Assembly (NCBI RefSeq): GCF_013404075.1
Contig: NZ_JACBJQ010000022.1
Span: forward strand, 48,064 to 112,063
DNA from: Mycolicibacterium vinylchloridicum
Lineage (GTDB): Bacteria; Actinomycetota; Actinomycetes; Mycobacteriales; Mycobacteriaceae
Direction: 5' to 3'
Length of the DNA stretch: 64,000 nt
Each line of letters begins with the position of its first letter. Positions within the stretch are counted from its first letter, which is position 1. The notes below the pieces were generated by a model. The model did not search any database. It had not been told where the DNA came from and worked only from the letters and a program-made list of their open reading frames with translations. Positions 42,276 through 51,242 of the stretch are shown piece after piece. Position numbers and translations under genes: made by a program.

Positions 42276-43451
42276 TCACAGTCCCAGAATCGTCGACGAG
42301 ATGATGGTGCGCTGAACCTCGTTGCTTCCGCCGTAGATCGAGGTCTTGCGGTAGTTCAGGTACTTCGGCGCAGCGTGCTGTGCCCAGAGCGGCGATTCGA
42401 TATCGGCGCCACCGTCGAACGGCAGCGCATCCGGGCCCGCGACCTCCACGGCGAGCTCGGTGATCGCCTGCTGCAGTTGGCTACCGCGCAGCTTCAGGAT
42501 CGACGACGCCGGGTTCGGCTTGCCGGTCGCCTCGTCACCGCTGACCCGCAACTGGGTGAGTTCCAGTGCCAGCAGCTCGTTTTCGATCTCGGCGACCTTG
42601 GCCGCGAACAGCGGATCCTCGAGGAGACTGCCCGCGCCGACCTTGGTCTGCGCGGCGTGCTCCTTGACGTCGGCGAGCCACAGCTTGGTGGTGCCGATCC
42701 GCGCAATACCGGTGCGCTCGTTGGACAGCAGGAACTTGGCGTAGGTCCAGCCTTGGTTCTCTTCGCCGACAAGCTGGTTGACGGGCACCCGGACGTCGGA
42801 GAAGAAGACTTCGTTGACCTCGTAGCTGCCGTCGATCAGCTTGATCGGGCGGATGGTGATGCCCGGGGTGTTCATCTCGACGAGGATGAACGAGATTCCG
42901 GCCTGTTTCTTCGGCGCGTCGGGATTGGTGCGGGCCAGCACGAAGATCCAGTCGGCGAACTGGCCGAGTGTCGTCCAGGTCTTCTGCCCGTTGATCACGT
43001 ACTCGTCGCCGTCACGAATCGCGACGGTCCGCAACGATGCCAGGTCCGAACCGGCTTCGGGCTCGGAAAAGCCTTGGCACCACCAGATGTCGAGGTTGGC
43101 AGTCGGGGGCAGGAAGCGTTCTTTGATCTCCTGCGACCCGAAGTGGGCGATCACCGGTCCGACCATGCTGGCGTTGAAGGCCAGCGGTTCGGGGACGCAC
43201 GCCAGGCGCATCTCGTCGGCCCAGATCTGGCGCTGCAGCGGCGTCCAGTCTTTGCCGCCCCATTCGACGGGCCAGTTTGGCACGCCCAGGCCGGCCTTGT
43301 TCAGGATGCGTTGGGTGGTGATCGCGTCATCCGGGAAGTTCAGGCTGTCGGTGCGGGCCCGTTCCCGGATGTCGGCGGGAATCTGGGTGGTGAAGAACTC
43401 GCGCAACTCGTCGCGGAACTTCGCGTCCTCGTCGCTCAGTGCCAGTTTCAC
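42276..43451 (-). CDS. Acyl-CoA dehydrogenase family protein (first of pair)
   Basis: A 391-aa acyl-CoA dehydrogenase. MKLALSDEDAKFRDELREFF starts the N-terminal domain; WCQGFSEPEAGSDLASL is the FAD/substrate signature in the middle domain; YGGSNEVQRTIIS closes the active site. These FadE pairs work as alpha2beta2 enzymes, so this and the downstream gene are probably one enzyme. It is divergent from the DUF222 gene across 126 bp. The substrate is not evident. Confidence 0.92.
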   Translation of the reverse strand: MKLALSDEDAKFRDELREFFTTQIPADIRERARTDSLNFPDDAITTQRILNKAGLGVPNWPVEWGGKDWTPLQRQIWADEMRLACVPEPLAFNASMVGPVIAHFGSQEIKERFLPPTANLDIWWCQGFSEPEAGSDLASLRTVAIRDGDEYVINGQKTWTTLGQFADWIFVLARTNPDAPKKQAGISFILVEMNTPGITIRPIKLIDGSYEVNEVFFSDVRVPVNQLVGEENQGWTYAKFLLSNERTGIARIGTTKLWLADVKEHAAQTKVGAGSLLEDPLFAAKVAEIENELLALELTQLRVSGDEATGKPNPASSILKLRGSQLQQAITELAVEVAGPDALPFDGGADIESPLWAQHAAPKYLNYRKTSIYGGSNEVQRTIISSTILGL

Positions 43452-43564
43452 GAGCGCAACCTCAATTCGTTGTTACTCGGCGGTATCCACTGCACGTTAG
43501 CGCAGCCCTACCAACCAGTCGGCAGGACCACCCATTGACGGCGATTCTTGTCGGTGGTTCGCAC

Positions 43565-43570
43565 TAGTGT
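43565..43570 (+). promoter_or_regulatory. -10 hexamer TAGTGT for leaderless DUF222 gene
   Basis: TAGTGT fits TANNNT and ends 7 nt before ATG 43578. A TTCGAA lies within the spacer (43570-43575). Confidence 0.45.
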
Positions 43571-43577
43571 TCGAAGT

Positions 43578-44882
43578 ATGGGTTCGATCAATGTGGCGTT
43601 AGATGCGCTCGACGCCGCGGTCGAACTCGTGGCTGCCGCGGATATCGAGGAGCTGCCGGCGCCGGAACGCTTCGCGGCCCTCGAGCGGCTGGAAAGCGCG
43701 GTGCGCCGCCAGGTCGCGGTGTCCCACGCCCAGACCACTCGCCTGGAGCGCTATGAGGGCTGCCCGCCGATTTCGTTCGTGCTGGCTGACGTGTTGCGGA
43801 TCAGCCGCACGGCCGCCAAGCGCCGCATCCGGGATGCCGAACAACTCTCGCCGCGGGCCACGTTGACCGGCGAGCCGCTGGCACCGCTGCTGCCCGAGAC
43901 GGGGAAGGCCTGGAATGCCGGCCTTCTCGACGCTGAGCACGTGCGGGTGATTCAGAAGTTCTTCCGTGACCTGCCCGATCACGTCGGGCCGGTCGAGGTG
44001 GACAAGGCCGAACGCACCCTGGCCCAGCACGCCCAGACCATGCGACCCGATCAGTTGGAAAAAGTCGCCGATCGACTCGCGACGCACCTCAACCCCGACG
44101 GGAAGTTCTCCGAGGAAGACCGGGCCCGCAAGCGCGGCTTCTTGTGGACTGGGGGGCAGCGCCCCGACGGGATGAGTGTGGGGAAGGTGGTGGCCACCCC
44201 GCAGCTGCGCGCCGAGCTGGATGCCGTGTTCGCCAAACTCGCCGCCCCCGAGCCCGACGACCTGCGCAGCCACAGCCAACGCCAGCATGATGCTCTGTCG
44301 CGGCTGGTGCGTGACCGTCTGGGGGATCCGAAACTCGGTCAGCACAACGGGTTACCGGTCACGATGATTGTGACCACGACCCTGCAAGACCTGCAGAAGG
44401 GTGCCGGCCACGCGGTGACCGCGGGTGGGACGTTGATCCCGATCTCGGATCTGATCCGGATGAACGCTCCGGCGAACAAGTATCTGGCGGTGTTCGACGG
44501 CATCACCGGGCAATCACTGTGGCTGGGCCGGTCCAAACGCTTGGCGTCGGCTGATCAGCGGATCATGCTGCTGGCCAAATATCGGGGCTGCACCGCACCG
44601 GGTTGCACGGTCAACGGCTACAACAGCCAGGTCCATCACGCCACCACAGACTGGAAACACGGCGGCACCACCGATATCGACCACCTCACCCTGGCTTGCA
44701 AATGCGACAACCTCCTCGTCGAAAACCACGGCTGGGAAACCCACCAAATCCCCGACGGTCAAACCCACTGGAGCCCACCACCCGACGTCCCGCTGCGCGG
44801 TGGCACCAACGACTTCCATCATCCAGAACGACTACTGAAAAACGACACGGACCCGCCGGCAGACGACGCGGGCGCCGCCTAG
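43578..44882 (+). CDS. DUF222/HNH endonuclease domain protein (13E12 repeat family)
   Basis: A 434-aa protein. The N-terminal two-thirds is DUF222 (helical; VSHAQTTRLERYEGCPPISF, split). The C-terminal HNH nuclease region has LLAKYRGCTAPGC, SQVHHATTDWKHGG, DHLTLACKCDNLLVE, with Cys pairs and the HH/N/H metal-base residues intact. Mycobacteria have several such copies (REP13E12); some are hit by frameshifts, this one is complete. A phage integration site in M. tuberculosis lies in a REP13E12 copy. Its stop shares CTAG with the convergent PAC2 gene. Confidence 0.88.
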   Translation: MGSINVALDALDAAVELVAAADIEELPAPERFAALERLESAVRRQVAVSHAQTTRLERYEGCPPISFVLADVLRISRTAAKRRIRDAEQLSPRATLTGEPLAPLLPETGKAWNAGLLDAEHVRVIQKFFRDLPDHVGPVEVDKAERTLAQHAQTMRPDQLEKVADRLATHLNPDGKFSEEDRARKRGFLWTGGQRPDGMSVGKVVATPQLRAELDAVFAKLAAPEPDDLRSHSQRQHDALSRLVRDRLGDPKLGQHNGLPVTMIVTTTLQDLQKGAGHAVTAGGTLIPISDLIRMNAPANKYLAVFDGITGQSLWLGRSKRLASADQRIMLLAKYRGCTAPGCTVNGYNSQVHHATTDWKHGGTTDIDHLTLACKCDNLLVENHGWETHQIPDGQTHWSPPPDVPLRGGTNDFHHPERLLKNDTDPPADDAGAA

Positions 44883-45769
44883 CCCCGGAAGCCGGGACCG
44901 CGCCTGCGCAGGTACCGCTCGAACTCGGCTGCCAGCGTGTCGCCGTCCACCTTCGACAGCGCCTCGTTCATGTCCACGTCGGCGTCACCGCGCTGTTCGA
45001 GGGAGGCCACGTACTCGGCGATCTCCTCGTCCTCGGCGGTCATCTCGGTGACGGCCTGTTCCCATTCCTCGGCCTGGGCGGGCAGATCGGCCAGTGGCAC
45101 CTCGATGTCGAGCACGTCTTCGACGCGGCGCAGCAGCGCGACCGTGGCCTTCGGGTTGGGCGGCTGCGACACGTAGTGCGGCACTGCGGCCCAGAATGTC
45201 ACCGCCGGAATACCCGCCGCCACGCAGGCGTCCTGGAACACGCCGGCGATGCCGGTCGGCCCCTCGTAGCGGGTCTCTTCGAGCCCGAAGAACTTGGCCG
45301 ACTCGGGGGAGTAGGCAGCGCCGGACACCGGTACCGGCCGGGTGTGCGGGGTGTCGGCCAGCAGGGCGCCGAGGATCACGACGGTGTCGACGTTCAGTTT
45401 GTCGGCAATGGCCAGCAGTTCGGCGCAGAACGTGCGCCACCGCATGTTGGGTTCCACCCCGTGCATCAGCACGATGTCGCGGTCCGAGCCGGGCGGCCGG
45501 CAGTGCGAGATCCGCATCGACGGCCACACCAGCTCGCGCGTCACGCCGTCGACCTGTCGGATCACCGGACGATTCACCTGGTAGTCGTAGTAGGCCTCGT
45601 CGTCGATCTCGATGATCGTGTCGGCTTCCCAGATCGCGTCGAGGTGCTCGAGCGCGTCACTGGCGGCATCACCGGCGTCGTTCCAGCCTTCGAAAGCCGC
45701 AACAATGATCGTGTTGTGCAGTTCGGGCAGATCCGGGCCTTTCGCGCCGCTGGAGTTCGACGGGGTCAC
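44879..45769 (-). CDS. PAC2 family protein (proteasome-assembly-chaperone-like)
   Basis: A 296-aa member of the archaeal/actinobacterial PAC2 (COG1938/COG2047) family: FEGWNDAGDAASDALEHL, PSMRISHCRPP, ILGALLADTPHTRPVPVSG, VPHYVSQPPNPKAT. The structure in relatives is a phosphorylase-like fold; its task in actinobacteria is unknown, although the genomes also encode a proteasome. M. tuberculosis has Rv2125 just before metH, as here. I chose GTG 45769; an upstream ATG at 45799 would also work. Confidence 0.88.
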   Translation of the reverse strand: MTPSNSSGAKGPDLPELHNTIIVAAFEGWNDAGDAASDALEHLDAIWEADTIIEIDDEAYYDYQVNRPVIRQVDGVTRELVWPSMRISHCRPPGSDRDIVLMHGVEPNMRWRTFCAELLAIADKLNVDTVVILGALLADTPHTRPVPVSGAAYSPESAKFFGLEETRYEGPTGIAGVFQDACVAAGIPAVTFWAAVPHYVSQPPNPKATVALLRRVEDVLDIEVPLADLPAQAEEWEQAVTEMTAEDEEIAEYVASLEQRGDADVDMNEALSKVDGDTLAAEFERYLRRRGPGFRG

Positions 45770-45970
45770 AAGTTCAGCGTAAGGCCTGCTCCGCCCCAAT
45801 GAGCCATGTCGGTCCGACTACCGTGGGCGTGGTGTGTCGTGTTATGGCCCGTGGGTTCCCGGCGGCCGGTGTTCGTGAAGTGAAATACCTTCGGCCGCAA
45901 TCTCGTTAACCGTCGTGGTTAAGGCGACGGGTCGGGCATCCAGACGTCGATCGGCTGACCACGTAGACTG

Positions 45971-46078
45971 TCACGGTCGAGAGGCGTTGCAACGGTTATC
46001 CGGGGGCCTTGGGCCTGCTGGAATCCGCCACGCTCGGCAGAGTTAAGGACGCCTTCCGTCATGGAAGGAACGTACGTG
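45971..46078 (+). promoter_or_regulatory. Candidate S-adenosylhomocysteine (SAH) riboswitch and expression platform of metH
   Basis: Helix P1 is GTCGAG (45976-45981) with CTCGGC (46033-46038). Next to its 5' arm, AGGCGT (45982-45987) pairs with ACGCCT (46049-46054), the pseudoknot helix of SAH aptamers, followed by the conserved TGCAA (45988-45992); CCACGCTCG stands where the known aptamer has CCAGGCTCG. The expression platform is CCTTCC (46052-46057) with GGAAGG (46063-46068), which hides the ribosome binding site GGAAGGA for GTG 46076. Bases 46052-46054 belong to both helices, so ligand binding should open the site. No SAH affinity has been tested; the family name rests on pattern matching by eye. 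Confidence 0.78.
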
Positions 46079-49000
46079 AGCTCCCCAGAGTTGAACACAT
46101 TCGTGCCGAACATCCGCCCTGACTGCACCGACGCACTGACGGCAGTACTGGGCCGGCGGATCATGGTCATCGACGGTGCCATGGGCACCGCGATCCAGCG
46201 GGACCGGCCCGACGAGGCCGGCTACCGCGGTGAGCGGTTCCGGGACTGGCCGAGCGATCTCGTCGGCAACAACGACCTGCTCACCCTCACCCAGCCACAC
46301 ATCATCTCCGGCATCCACCGCGAATACCTCGAGGCGGGCGCCGACATCCTCGAGACCAACACGTTCAATGCGAATGCGGTCTCGCTCTCCGACTACGGCA
46401 TGGAGGAGTTCAGTTACGAGCTGAACTTTGCGGGCGCCGCCCTGGCCCGCACGGCTTGCGACGAGTTCAGCACCCCGGAGAAGCCTCGCTACGTCGCCGG
46501 TGCCCTGGGGCCGACGACGCGCACCGCGTCGATCTCGCCGGATGTCAACGACCCCGGTGCTCGCAATGTCTCCTACGACCAGCTGGTCGCCGCCTACCTC
46601 ACCGCGGCCAAGGGCCTGGTCGACGGGGGTGCCGACCTCCTCATCGTCGAGACGATCTTCGACACGCTGAATGCCAAGGCCGCGATATTCGCCATCGAGA
46701 CACTGTTCGAGGAGCGAGGCCGTCGTTGGCCGGTGATCATCTCGGGCACCATCACCGACGCGTCCGGGCGGACGTTGTCCGGTCAGGTCACCGAAGCGTT
46801 CTGGAATTCGATCCGGCACGCCAAGCCCATCGCAGTGGGTCTCAACTGTGCCCTGGGCGCGCCGGAGATGCGGCCCTACCTCGCCGAGATGTCCCGGATC
46901 GCGGACATCTTCGTGTCCTGCTATCCGAACGCCGGTCTGCCCAACGCCTTCGGCGAGTACGACGAGTCCCCGAAGCGTCAGGCCGGCTACGTCGCCGACT
47001 TCGTCGAGGCCGGTCTGGTCAACATGGTCGGCGGATGCTGCGGAACGACGCCGGCACACATCGCCGAGATCGCCAAGGTCGTCGAGGGCAAGCCGCCGCG
47101 CGAGGTCCCGCAGATCGAGGTCGCCACCCGACTTTCGGGCCTGGAGCCGCTCAACATCACCGCGGACTCCCTGTTCGTGAACATCGGTGAGCGCACCAAC
47201 ATCACCGGCTCCGCCCGCTTCCGCAACCTGATCAAGGCGCAGGATTACGACACCGCGTTGTCGGTAGCCCTGCAGCAGGTCGAGGTCGGTGCGCAGGTCA
47301 TCGACATCAACATGGACGAGGGCATGATCGACGGCGTCGCCGCGATGGACCGATTCACCAAGCTGATCGCGGCCGAGCCGGATATCAGCCGCGTGCCGGT
47401 GATGATCGACTCCTCCAAATGGGAAGTCATCGAGGCCGGCCTGAAGAACGTCCAAGGCAAGCCGATCGTCAACTCGATCTCCATGAAGGAGGGCGAGGAG
47501 AAGTTCATCCGCGAGGCGCGGCTGTGCCGCAAGTTCGGCGCCGCGGTCGTCGTGATGGCCTTCGACGAGCAGGGGCAGGCCGACAACCTGGAGCGCCGCA
47601 AAGAGATCTGCGGGCGTGCGTACCGGATCTTGACCGAACAGGTCGGCTTTCCGGCCGAGGACATCATCTTCGACCCGAACTGCTTCGCGCTGGCGACCGG
47701 TATCGAGGAGCATGCGACCTACGGCATCGACTTCATCGAGGCCTGCGCCTGGATCAAGGCCAACCTGCCGGGAGTGCACATCTCCGGCGGTATCTCCAAC
47801 GTGTCGTTCTCGTTCCGGGGCAACAACCCCGTTCGCGAGGCGATCCACGCGGTGTTCCTGTTCCACGCCATCAAGGCCGGCCTGGACATGGGCATCGTCA
47901 ACGCCGGCGCGCTGGTGCCCTACGACTCGATCGACCCCGAGTTGCGCGACCGCATCGAGGACGTCGTCCTGAACCGACGCGAGGACGCGGCCGAGCGGCT
48001 GCTGGAGATCGCGGAACGGTTCAACAAGTCGGACGGACCCGAAGACTCACAGGTTGCGGAGTGGCGATCGTTGCCGGTCCGGGAGCGGATCACACACGCC
48101 CTGGTCAAAGGCATCGATGCGCACGTCGACGCCGATACCGAGGAATTGCGATCCGAGATCGCCGCGGCAGGCGGGCGCCCCATCGAGGTGATCGAGGGCC
48201 CGCTGATGGACGGTATGAACGTCGTCGGCGACCTCTTCGGCTCCGGCAAGATGTTCCTGCCCCAGGTCGTGAAATCGGCGCGGGTGATGAAGAAGGCGGT
48301 GGCCTACCTGCTGCCGTTCATCGAGGCCGAGAAGGAAGAGAACGGCACCGCCGGCTCCAAGGACACCAACGGCACGATCATCATGGCGACGGTGAAGGGC
48401 GACGTCCACGACATCGGTAAGAACATCGTCGGAGTTGTGCTGCAGTGCAACAACTTCGAAGTGATCGACCTCGGTGTGATGGTGCCCGCCCAGAAGATCC
48501 TCGACGCGGCCAAGGAGCACGACGCCGACATCATCGGGCTGTCCGGGCTGATCACCCCGTCGCTGGACGAGATGTCCAACTTCGCGGTCGAGATGGAGCG
48601 TCAGGGGCTGGAGATCCCGTTGCTGATCGGTGGCGCGACGACCTCGCGCGCTCACACGGCCGTGAAGATCTCGCCGCGACGCAGCGGCCCGGTGGTCTGG
48701 GTCAAGGATGCGTCCCGCTCGGTGCCGGTGGCTGCCGCGCTGCTCGACGACAAGCAGCGGCCCGCCCTGCTCGAGGCCACCGAGAAGGACTACGCATCCC
48801 TGCGGGAACGGCACGCCCAGAAGAACGAGCGGCCGATGCTGACACTGGAGAAGGCCCGCGCCAACCGGACGCCGATCGAGTGGGACGGCTACGTACCGCC
48901 GGTGCCCGCGCAGGGCCTCGGCGTGCGCGAGTTTCGCGACTACGACCTCGCCGAGCTACGCGAATTCATCGACTGGCAGCCGTTTTTCAACGCCTGGGAA

Positions 49001-49825
49001 ATGAAGGGCCGCTTCCCCGACATCCTCAACAATCCCGCATCGGGCGAGGCCGCCCGCAAGCTGTATGACGACGCCCAGGAGATGCTCGACACTCTCATCA
49101 AAGAGAAGTGGCTGACGGCCAACGGGGTGATCGGGTTCTTCCCGGCCAACGCCGTCGGCGACGATGTCGAGGTCTACACCGACGAGAGCCGCACCAAGGT
49201 GCTCACCACCTTGCGCAACCTGCGTCAGCAGGGCGAGCACCGCGACGGCATCCCCAACCGGTCGCTCGGCGATTTCGTCGCGCCGAAAGACACCGGTCTG
49301 GCCGACTACGTCGGTGCGTTCGCGGTCACCGCGGGGCTGGGTAGTGGTGAGAAGATCGCCGAGTTCAAGACCGATCACGACGACTACAGCGCGATTTTGC
49401 TCGAGTCACTGGCTGATCGGCTCGCCGAGGCGTTCGCCGAGCGGATGCACCAACGGGTCCGCAAGGAGTTCTGGGGATATCAGCCCGACGAGCAGCTGGA
49501 CAACGATGCCCTCATCGGTGAGAAGTACGTCGGAATCCGGCCGGCCCCAGGCTATCCGGCGTGCCCGGAGCATACCGAGAAGGCGACGCTCTGGACGTTG
49601 ATGGACGTCAAGGAGCGGACCGGTATCGTGCTGACCGAGTCGATGGCGATGTGGCCCGGTGCCGCCGTCAGCGGCTGGTACTTCTCGCACCCGCAGTCGC
49701 AGTACTTCGTGGTCGGCCGGCTGGCCCAGGATCAGGTTGCCGACTACGCCAGGCGCAAGGGCTGGACGCTGCAGGAGGCTGAGCGCTGGCTGGCTCCCAA
49801 CCTGGGCTACAACCCGGAGGACTGA
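46076..49825 (+). CDS. metH: Cobalamin-dependent methionine synthase MetH
   Basis: A protein of about 1249 aa that transfers methyl from methyltetrahydrofolate to homocysteine through methylcobalamin. Domains: homocysteine-binding (about 15-340; zinc Cys in GGCCGTTPAH), pterin-binding (about 370-630), B12 cap (650-740), cobalamin-binding (745-880; GDVHDIGKNIV with the lower-ligand His), and AdoMet reactivation domain (900-1230; RPAPGYPACPEH). I place the start at GTG 46076 because GGAAGGA sits 6 nt before it; ATG 46061 would add five residues but has a poorer site. Probably controlled by the leader described above. Confidence 0.95.
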   Translation: MSSPELNTFVPNIRPDCTDALTAVLGRRIMVIDGAMGTAIQRDRPDEAGYRGERFRDWPSDLVGNNDLLTLTQPHIISGIHREYLEAGADILETNTFNANAVSLSDYGMEEFSYELNFAGAALARTACDEFSTPEKPRYVAGALGPTTRTASISPDVNDPGARNVSYDQLVAAYLTAAKGLVDGGADLLIVETIFDTLNAKAAIFAIETLFEERGRRWPVIISGTITDASGRTLSGQVTEAFWNSIRHAKPIAVGLNCALGAPEMRPYLAEMSRIADIFVSCYPNAGLPNAFGEYDESPKRQAGYVADFVEAGLVNMVGGCCGTTPAHIAEIAKVVEGKPPREVPQIEVATRLSGLEPLNITADSLFVNIGERTNITGSARFRNLIKAQDYDTALSVALQQVEVGAQVIDINMDEGMIDGVAAMDRFTKLIAAEPDISRVPVMIDSSKWEVIEAGLKNVQGKPIVNSISMKEGEEKFIREARLCRKFGAAVVVMAFDEQGQADNLERRKEICGRAYRILTEQVGFPAEDIIFDPNCFALATGIEEHATYGIDFIEACAWIKANLPGVHISGGISNVSFSFRGNNPVREAIHAVFLFHAIKAGLDMGIVNAGALVPYDSIDPELRDRIEDVVLNRREDAAERLLEIAERFNKSDGPEDSQVAEWRSLPVRERITHALVKGIDAHVDADTEELRSEIAAAGGRPIEVIEGPLMDGMNVVGDLFGSGKMFLPQVVKSARVMKKAVAYLLPFIEAEKEENGTAGSKDTNGTIIMATVKGDVHDIGKNIVGVVLQCNNFEVIDLGVMVPAQKILDAAKEHDADIIGLSGLITPSLDEMSNFAVEMERQGLEIPLLIGGATTSRAHTAVKISPRRSGPVVWVKDASRSVPVAAALLDDKQRPALLEATEKDYASLRERHAQKNERPMLTLEKARANRTPIEWDGYVPPVPAQGLGVREFRDYDLAELREFIDWQPFFNAWEMKGRFPDILNNPASGEAARKLYDDAQEMLDTLIKEKWLTANGVIGFFPANAVGDDVEVYTDESRTKVLTTLRNLRQQGEHRDGIPNRSLGDFVAPKDTGLADYVGAFAVTAGLGSGEKIAEFKTDHDDYSAILLESLADRLAEAFAERMHQRVRKEFWGYQPDEQLDNDALIGEKYVGIRPAPGYPACPEHTEKATLWTLMDVKERTGIVLTESMAMWPGAAVSGWYFSHPQSQYFVVGRLAQDQVADYARRKGWTLQEAERWLAPNLGYNPED

Positions 49826-49838
49826 CGGGCCCGCCGGG

Positions 49839-51242
49839 TCACGGATGCGCTGGCAGCCAGGGCTGACGCCAGCTCGGGTATCCGGCCACCAGCGCGTTGG
49901 CGCCCGAGGGTCCCCACGAGCCCGGCTGGTACACCTCGACCGGTGGCGGTGCCTCGATCAGCGGCTGCACGATCCGCCAGGTCTCCTCGACACCGTCCTC
50001 CCTGATGAACTGGCTGGCGTCGCCGCGCATGGCGTCCCCGAGCAGGCGCTCGTAAGGTTCTGGCGCTTCGGCCATTTCGTCGCTGAACACCAGGCAGAGG
50101 TTGACGGCCCGGGTCTTGTCGGCGCCGGATTCCTTGGCCTGCAGCACGAAATCCACGCCGGGGTTGGGGTCGATCCGGAAGATGAACTCGTTCTGTTCGC
50201 CGATCTTCGGCAGGAACGGCAACGCCGGCGGACGCTTGAAGATCACCCGAATCTCGGTGGCCCGCACCGGAAGAGCCTTGCCCGCCCGGATGAAGAACGG
50301 CACACCCGACCAGCGCCAGTTGTCGATGTGCAACTTCAGCGCCGTGAAGGTTTCGGTCTGCGAACCGGGCGCGACACCGTCGATATCCAGATAGCCGGCG
50401 TACTGGCCGCGTACGTAGTGCTTGGGGTCGACGGGACGGATGCTCTTGAACAGTTCGACCCGCTTGTCCCGAAAACCATCCGGCCCGCCGCTGGACGGTT
50501 CGGAGGCGATGAGTCCGATCAACTGCAGCAGATGGTTCTGCACGACGTCGCGCAGCGCCCCGACCGGGTCGTAGAAGTGGCCGCGGTCCTCGACGCCGAA
50601 GTTCTCGGCCATCGTGATCTGCACAGCCTCGATCCGGTCGCGATTCCACAGCGGCTCGATGATCGAGTTGGAGAACCGGATGTAGCGGATGTCCATCGCC
50701 GGTTCCTTGCCCAGGAAGTGGTCGATGCGGTAGATCTGCCACTCCTGCAGGTGCGCACTCAATTGATCGTTGAGCGCCTTGGCCGACGAAAGATCGTGTC
50801 CGAACGGCTTTTCCACCACGACCCGGGCGTTCTCGGTCAGGCCTGCGCCGGCCAGGCCATCCACGACGCGGCCGAACAACGACGGCGGAATCTCCAGATA
50901 GAACACCGGATGCGCCCGTCCGCTGATCGCTGCCGCCACCTTGTCGTAGGTCGCCGAGTCGGCGAAATCGCCGGACACCATTGACAGCCGGGCGGCGAAT
51001 CGGGCGAAGACGGCGTCGTCCACCGGCTCACCGGTGCCCTCGATGGCGGCCCGGGCATGCTCGCGGAGGGTGTCGACGGACCAATCGTCGATCGCCACAC
51101 CGACGATCGGGCAGTCGAGCAGCTTGCGGCGCTCCAGGCGGTACAGCGACCGGAAGGTCATCTTCTTGGCCAGATCACCGGTGATGCCGAAGATCACCAG
51201 AACATCAGCGGGAGAAGGTTTTTGAACGCTCACCGGCTTCAC
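49839..51242 (-). CDS. zwf: Glucose-6-phosphate dehydrogenase
   Basis: A 467-aa enzyme that makes 6-phosphogluconolactone and NAD(P)H, the entry of the oxidative pentose phosphate pathway. The nucleotide fold begins VLVIFGITGDLAKKM; the signature RIDHFLGKE contains the catalytic His and substrate Lys; ENFGVEDRGHFYD follows. It is slightly shorter than the typical 490-510 aa. The GTG at 51242 overlaps the gnd stop (GTGA), so it is made with gnd; the pair resembles zwf1-gnd2 of M. tuberculosis. Confidence 0.95.
   Translation of the reverse strand: MKPVSVQKPSPADVLVIFGITGDLAKKMTFRSLYRLERRKLLDCPIVGVAIDDWSVDTLREHARAAIEGTGEPVDDAVFARFAARLSMVSGDFADSATYDKVAAAISGRAHPVFYLEIPPSLFGRVVDGLAGAGLTENARVVVEKPFGHDLSSAKALNDQLSAHLQEWQIYRIDHFLGKEPAMDIRYIRFSNSIIEPLWNRDRIEAVQITMAENFGVEDRGHFYDPVGALRDVVQNHLLQLIGLIASEPSSGGPDGFRDKRVELFKSIRPVDPKHYVRGQYAGYLDIDGVAPGSQTETFTALKLHIDNWRWSGVPFFIRAGKALPVRATEIRVIFKRPPALPFLPKIGEQNEFIFRIDPNPGVDFVLQAKESGADKTRAVNLCLVFSDEMAEAPEPYERLLGDAMRGDASQFIREDGVEETWRIVQPLIEAPPPVEVYQPGSWGPSGANALVAGYPSWRQPWLPAHP

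Noticed and set aside
45800..46060. Cobalamin riboswitch upstream of metH
   Set aside because: No B12-box-like sequence found; the pairing pattern fits the SAH aptamer instead.
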